Source: Pacificoceanicola onchidii (lineage in GTDB: Bacteria > Pseudomonadota > Alphaproteobacteria > Rhodobacterales > Rhodobacteraceae). From it: a stretch of DNA of 64,000 nucleotides. This document shows positions 61,580-64,000 of the stretch, piece by piece. Positions within the stretch are counted from its first letter, which is position 1; every line of letters starts with the position of its first letter. A program made the translations under genes and the position numbers. The stretch lies in the NCBI RefSeq assembly GCF_004804335.1, contig NZ_SRXY01000002.1, positions 259,306 through 323,305 of the forward strand, read 5' to 3'. The notes beneath the pieces are model-generated. The model was not told the origin of the DNA. It saw only the letters and a program-made list of their open reading frames with translations, and did not search any database.

Positions 61580-63232
61580 CTACCGCATCGCCCGCGCCAG
61601 GAGCCCGACGGCCAGCAAACCCACGGCGCTCACCAGAAGGGCTGGTGGGGCCGCGCCGCCGAGGTTCTCGAGCGAGGCCTGCTCATGCACCCGCGTCGCC
61701 AGCGTCTCATAGTTGAACGGTCGCAGCAGCAGCGTCGCGGGCAGCTCCTTGACGCAGTCTACAAAGACCAGAAGCAGGGCAGACCCGACAGAGCCGCGCA
61801 TCAACGGATAATAGATCTCTCGCAGCACCTGCCCCTGATTGCGGCCAAGCGAGCGTGCGGCCGCCGACAGATTAGGCGAAACGCGTCCCATGGCCGCATC
61901 CGCCGCGCCCTGTCCAATGGCAAAGAAGCGAACGCAATAAGCGAGGACTAGCGCAAAGGCAGTGCCCGTCATGAAAAGCCCGGGATCCCAACCGGTTGCG
62001 CTCCAGATCGCATCTGCCACCGTGTTGTCCAGTGCCGCCAGCGGGATCAGGATACCAACGCCCAACACGGCACCCGGCGCCGCGTAGCCAATTGTGGTGA
62101 TCGGCATCAAGAGCCCCGGAAGACGCGCGCGGGACAAACGCACGCCATACACCAGGAACACCGCTGCGAGGACCGTCAGCACCGCCGCGATGCCGCCCAC
62201 AGTCAGCGTGTTGATTCCGGCCTGCCACAAATCCGCGTCGCGCCAATGCTCCGTGTTGTCCAGCGCATGGCTCGTGATCACACCCGCGGGCAGCAAAAAG
62301 CCCAACGCAAAGGGCAAGGCGCAGACCACCATCATCCCCCAGGAATACGCGCCGGACAGCACCTTGCGCTCAATCGGGCGGTGCCGGGTGGACAGGTTGA
62401 AAAACCGCATCTTCCGGCGCGAAAGCTTTTCCATGGCCACCAGCATGACCACCAGGATCAGCACCACGGAGGCAATCTGGGCTGCGCCTCCGGCATTGTT
62501 CGCTTGCAACCAAACGCTGAATATCCCGGTCGTCAAAGTCTGCACGGCGAAATAGTCCACGGTGCCGAAATCATTGACGCTTTCCATCATGGCAATGGCC
62601 GCGCCCGCGACAATTGCGGGCCGCGCGAGCGGCAGGCCAACCCGCCAGAACCGACCAAACGCCCCAGCGCCCAACGACAAGGCCACCTCGTCCGATGCTG
62701 CCGATTGCTCGCGGAAGGCCACGCGGGCCAGGAGATAGACATAAGGGTACAAAGCGGCCGAAAGCACGAGAATTGCTGCGCCCATGGACCGCACTTCAGG
62801 GAACCAGTAGTCGCGCGCGGTCTCCCAGCCAAACACCCCGCGCATCGCAGTTTGCACGGGTCCAGCGTATTCAAAGAAGTCTACAAGCGCATAGGCCCCC
62901 ACATAGGCCGGAATCGCCAAAGGAAGCAGCAGGAGCCACTCAAGCCAACGCCGCGCCTTGAAGTCATAACGCGATACGAGCCAGGCCGCCCCCGTGCCCA
63001 TCATCGCGGAAAACAGGCCGACACCGATCATCAGGATCGCCGTATTCGCCAAATAGCGCGGCAGGGTCGTCGAAATCAGGTGTGGCCAGATATTGTCCGT
63101 CGGGAACAGGGCGATCCCGAACACCGAGATGATCGGGGCCAGCACAAGCGCCGCGATGGCCAGCGCGCCAACGGACCACGGGCTGATCCGGATGCGACGT
63201 GCGGTCTGCGGCGTGGTTTCAGTGACACTCAT
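61580..63232 (-). CDS. Iron(III)-type ABC transporter permease (FbpB-like), 550 aa
   Basis: A permease with two fused BPD-type transmembrane domains and about 12 membrane segments (PLAIPAYVGAYALVDF and, in the second half, LLMPITTIGYAAPGAVLGVGILIPLAALDN are the conserved EAA-region blocks). It would import ferric iron with a periplasmic binding protein and an ATPase, neither encoded in this window. The start is ATG 63232 and the gene is oriented leftwards; the palindromes lie downstream. Confidence 0.88.
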   Translation of the reverse strand: MSVTETTPQTARRIRISPWSVGALAIAALVLAPIISVFGIALFPTDNIWPHLISTTLPRYLANTAILMIGVGLFSAMMGTGAAWLVSRYDFKARRWLEWLLLLPLAIPAYVGAYALVDFFEYAGPVQTAMRGVFGWETARDYWFPEVRSMGAAILVLSAALYPYVYLLARVAFREQSAASDEVALSLGAGAFGRFWRVGLPLARPAIVAGAAIAMMESVNDFGTVDYFAVQTLTTGIFSVWLQANNAGGAAQIASVVLILVVMLVAMEKLSRRKMRFFNLSTRHRPIERKVLSGAYSWGMMVVCALPFALGFLLPAGVITSHALDNTEHWRDADLWQAGINTLTVGGIAAVLTVLAAVFLVYGVRLSRARLPGLLMPITTIGYAAPGAVLGVGILIPLAALDNTVADAIWSATGWDPGLFMTGTAFALVLAYCVRFFAIGQGAADAAMGRVSPNLSAAARSLGRNQGQVLREIYYPLMRGSVGSALLLVFVDCVKELPATLLLRPFNYETLATRVHEQASLENLGGAAPPALLVSAVGLLAVGLLARAMR

Positions 63233-63351
63233 GGATCGGCCTTCCGGGCGAGGTGGTTTGCTTTGCAGCCATTGGCCTTATAGTTCACGCAGACATAGAT
63301 CAAAAGACACGGTCCGACAAATAGAGTCAGGAACGGAAAAGAGGCGGCATC

Positions 63352-64000
63352 ATGCAAGTTATCCTGCACCTCGGCGTGCATTGCACCGATGATGACAAGC
63401 TCCTGAAAGGCTTGCTCAGAAATGCCGACGCCTGGCGGCACGAGGCCATCGCCATGCCCGGACCGTCCCGCTACCGCCGCCTGTTGTCCGAAGCGGTCAA
63501 CTCGATTGCCAGCGGAGCGCCAGCGCCGGAAGCCCGAGAGGTGCTGCTGGACGCCATACTGTCCGAGGATCCCGAAGGCGTGAACCGCCTGATCCTGAGC
63601 CATCGCAATTTCCTGTCCGTGCCGCGTCTCGCGCTGAACGAGGGTTTGATCTACCGCCTGGCGGAGCGCCGGTTGCGCACGTTTTGCAGCCTTTTCGCTG
63701 AAGACTCGGTCGAGCTTCACATCGGTCTGCGCGATTTCGCGACCTGGATTCCGGCCATGCTCGAAGAAGCGCCGGACGAGGACCTGAAGTCCCTTTTGCA
63801 TGGCGCGGACCCAATGCATTTGCGCTGGTCCGGCCTACTGCACCGCATCCGCGCGGAACTGCCGGACGTGCCAATCACCGTCTGGGCAAACGAGGACACA
63901 CCGCTGATCTGGGGGCAACTCCTGCGGCGGCTTGCCGGCTTGCCGCTCGATCAGAAGATCACCGGGGCGTTTGACATGCTTTCGGCGGTAATCGCCCCTG
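63352..64000 (+). CDS. Hypothetical protein, N-terminal part (runs off right edge)
   Basis: An ATG at 63352 behind GAGG opens a frame of 216 codons without a stop, continuing off the window. It begins MQVILHLGVHCTDDDKLLKGLLRNADAWRHEAIAMPGPSRYRRLL, reminiscent of sulfotransferase-like families that start HLGxHKT, but the P-loop Gly-Thr residues are missing (HCTDDD). The product is soluble. It is divergent from the iron-type permease, sharing a 119-base promoter region. Confidence 0.6.
   Translation, partial: MQVILHLGVHCTDDDKLLKGLLRNADAWRHEAIAMPGPSRYRRLLSEAVNSIASGAPAPEAREVLLDAILSEDPEGVNRLILSHRNFLSVPRLALNEGLIYRLAERRLRTFCSLFAEDSVELHIGLRDFATWIPAMLEEAPDEDLKSLLHGADPMHLRWSGLLHRIRAELPDVPITVWANEDTPLIWGQLLRRLAGLPLDQKITGAFDMLSAVIAP

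Overview
The window looks like a chromosomal piece of a marine alphaproteobacterium of the Rhodobacterales (Roseobacter type). The evidence is high GC, a selU/selD pair, a hemP gene, short Roseobacter-style orphan proteins, a FliG and a chemotaxis operon of alphaproteobacterial layout, and an FbpB-like permease. No rRNA, CRISPR array, insertion sequence or integrase was seen.

Region 1 (1-12660) is accessory DNA lying against the 3' end of a tRNA-Phe gene (12667-12741). Its core is a tightly overlapping leftward operon: XRE regulator, UvrD/PcrA-type helicase with a C-terminal Fe-S PD-(D/E)XK nuclease, type III-like DNA methyltransferase (Mod) and type III-like restriction helicase-nuclease (Res). 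A divergent Cro-like gene faces it across an operator-rich gap. It heads a short rightward group: membrane peptide, secreted jelly-roll polysaccharide lyase, lipoprotein and a small basic protein. A HEPN-type protein, a ribbon-helix-helix protein and a striking inverted repeat lie next to the tRNA. Unrecognised genes occupy the left edge. This is most likely a defence island inserted at tRNA-Phe.

Region 2 (12888-22769) is core-like. selU and selD converge with overlapping 3' ends (2-selenouridine tRNA modification). A leftward chemotaxis operon follows: STAS protein, cheY, cheA, cheW, cheR, cheY, an unknown 120-residue protein, cheB and cheD. The CheB receiver has lost its phospho-acceptor aspartate.

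Region 3 (23345-50714) is a 27-kb leftward extracellular contractile injection system (eCIS): BTAD-type regulator, small protein, one sheath with an internal domain duplication, tube, assembly factor, proline-rich protein, Pvc16-like cap, AAA+ ATPase, a 1745-residue eCIS-core (DUF4157) giant, tube-initiator and LysM proteins, separate hub and spike genes, a possible PAAR-like tip, gp25, two wedge proteins, a tail-protein-I homologue and a fibre-like terminal protein. Most genes overlap by 4 bases or lie within 25 bases of each other.

Region 4 (50866-54436) is a zinc-acquisition operon resembling Vibrio zrg (DUF3299, FtsX-like permease, ABC ATPase, His-rich ZrgA-like protein, DUF6525) behind a palindromic Zur-box candidate. 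Region 5 (54472-64000) carries hemP with an upstream small gene, a terminator and an iron-box-like palindrome, then fliG, two small secreted peptides, acnA, a DUF1223 protein, an LpxL-like acyltransferase, a pair of abutting palindromes, an iron-type ABC permease and a partial gene at the right edge.
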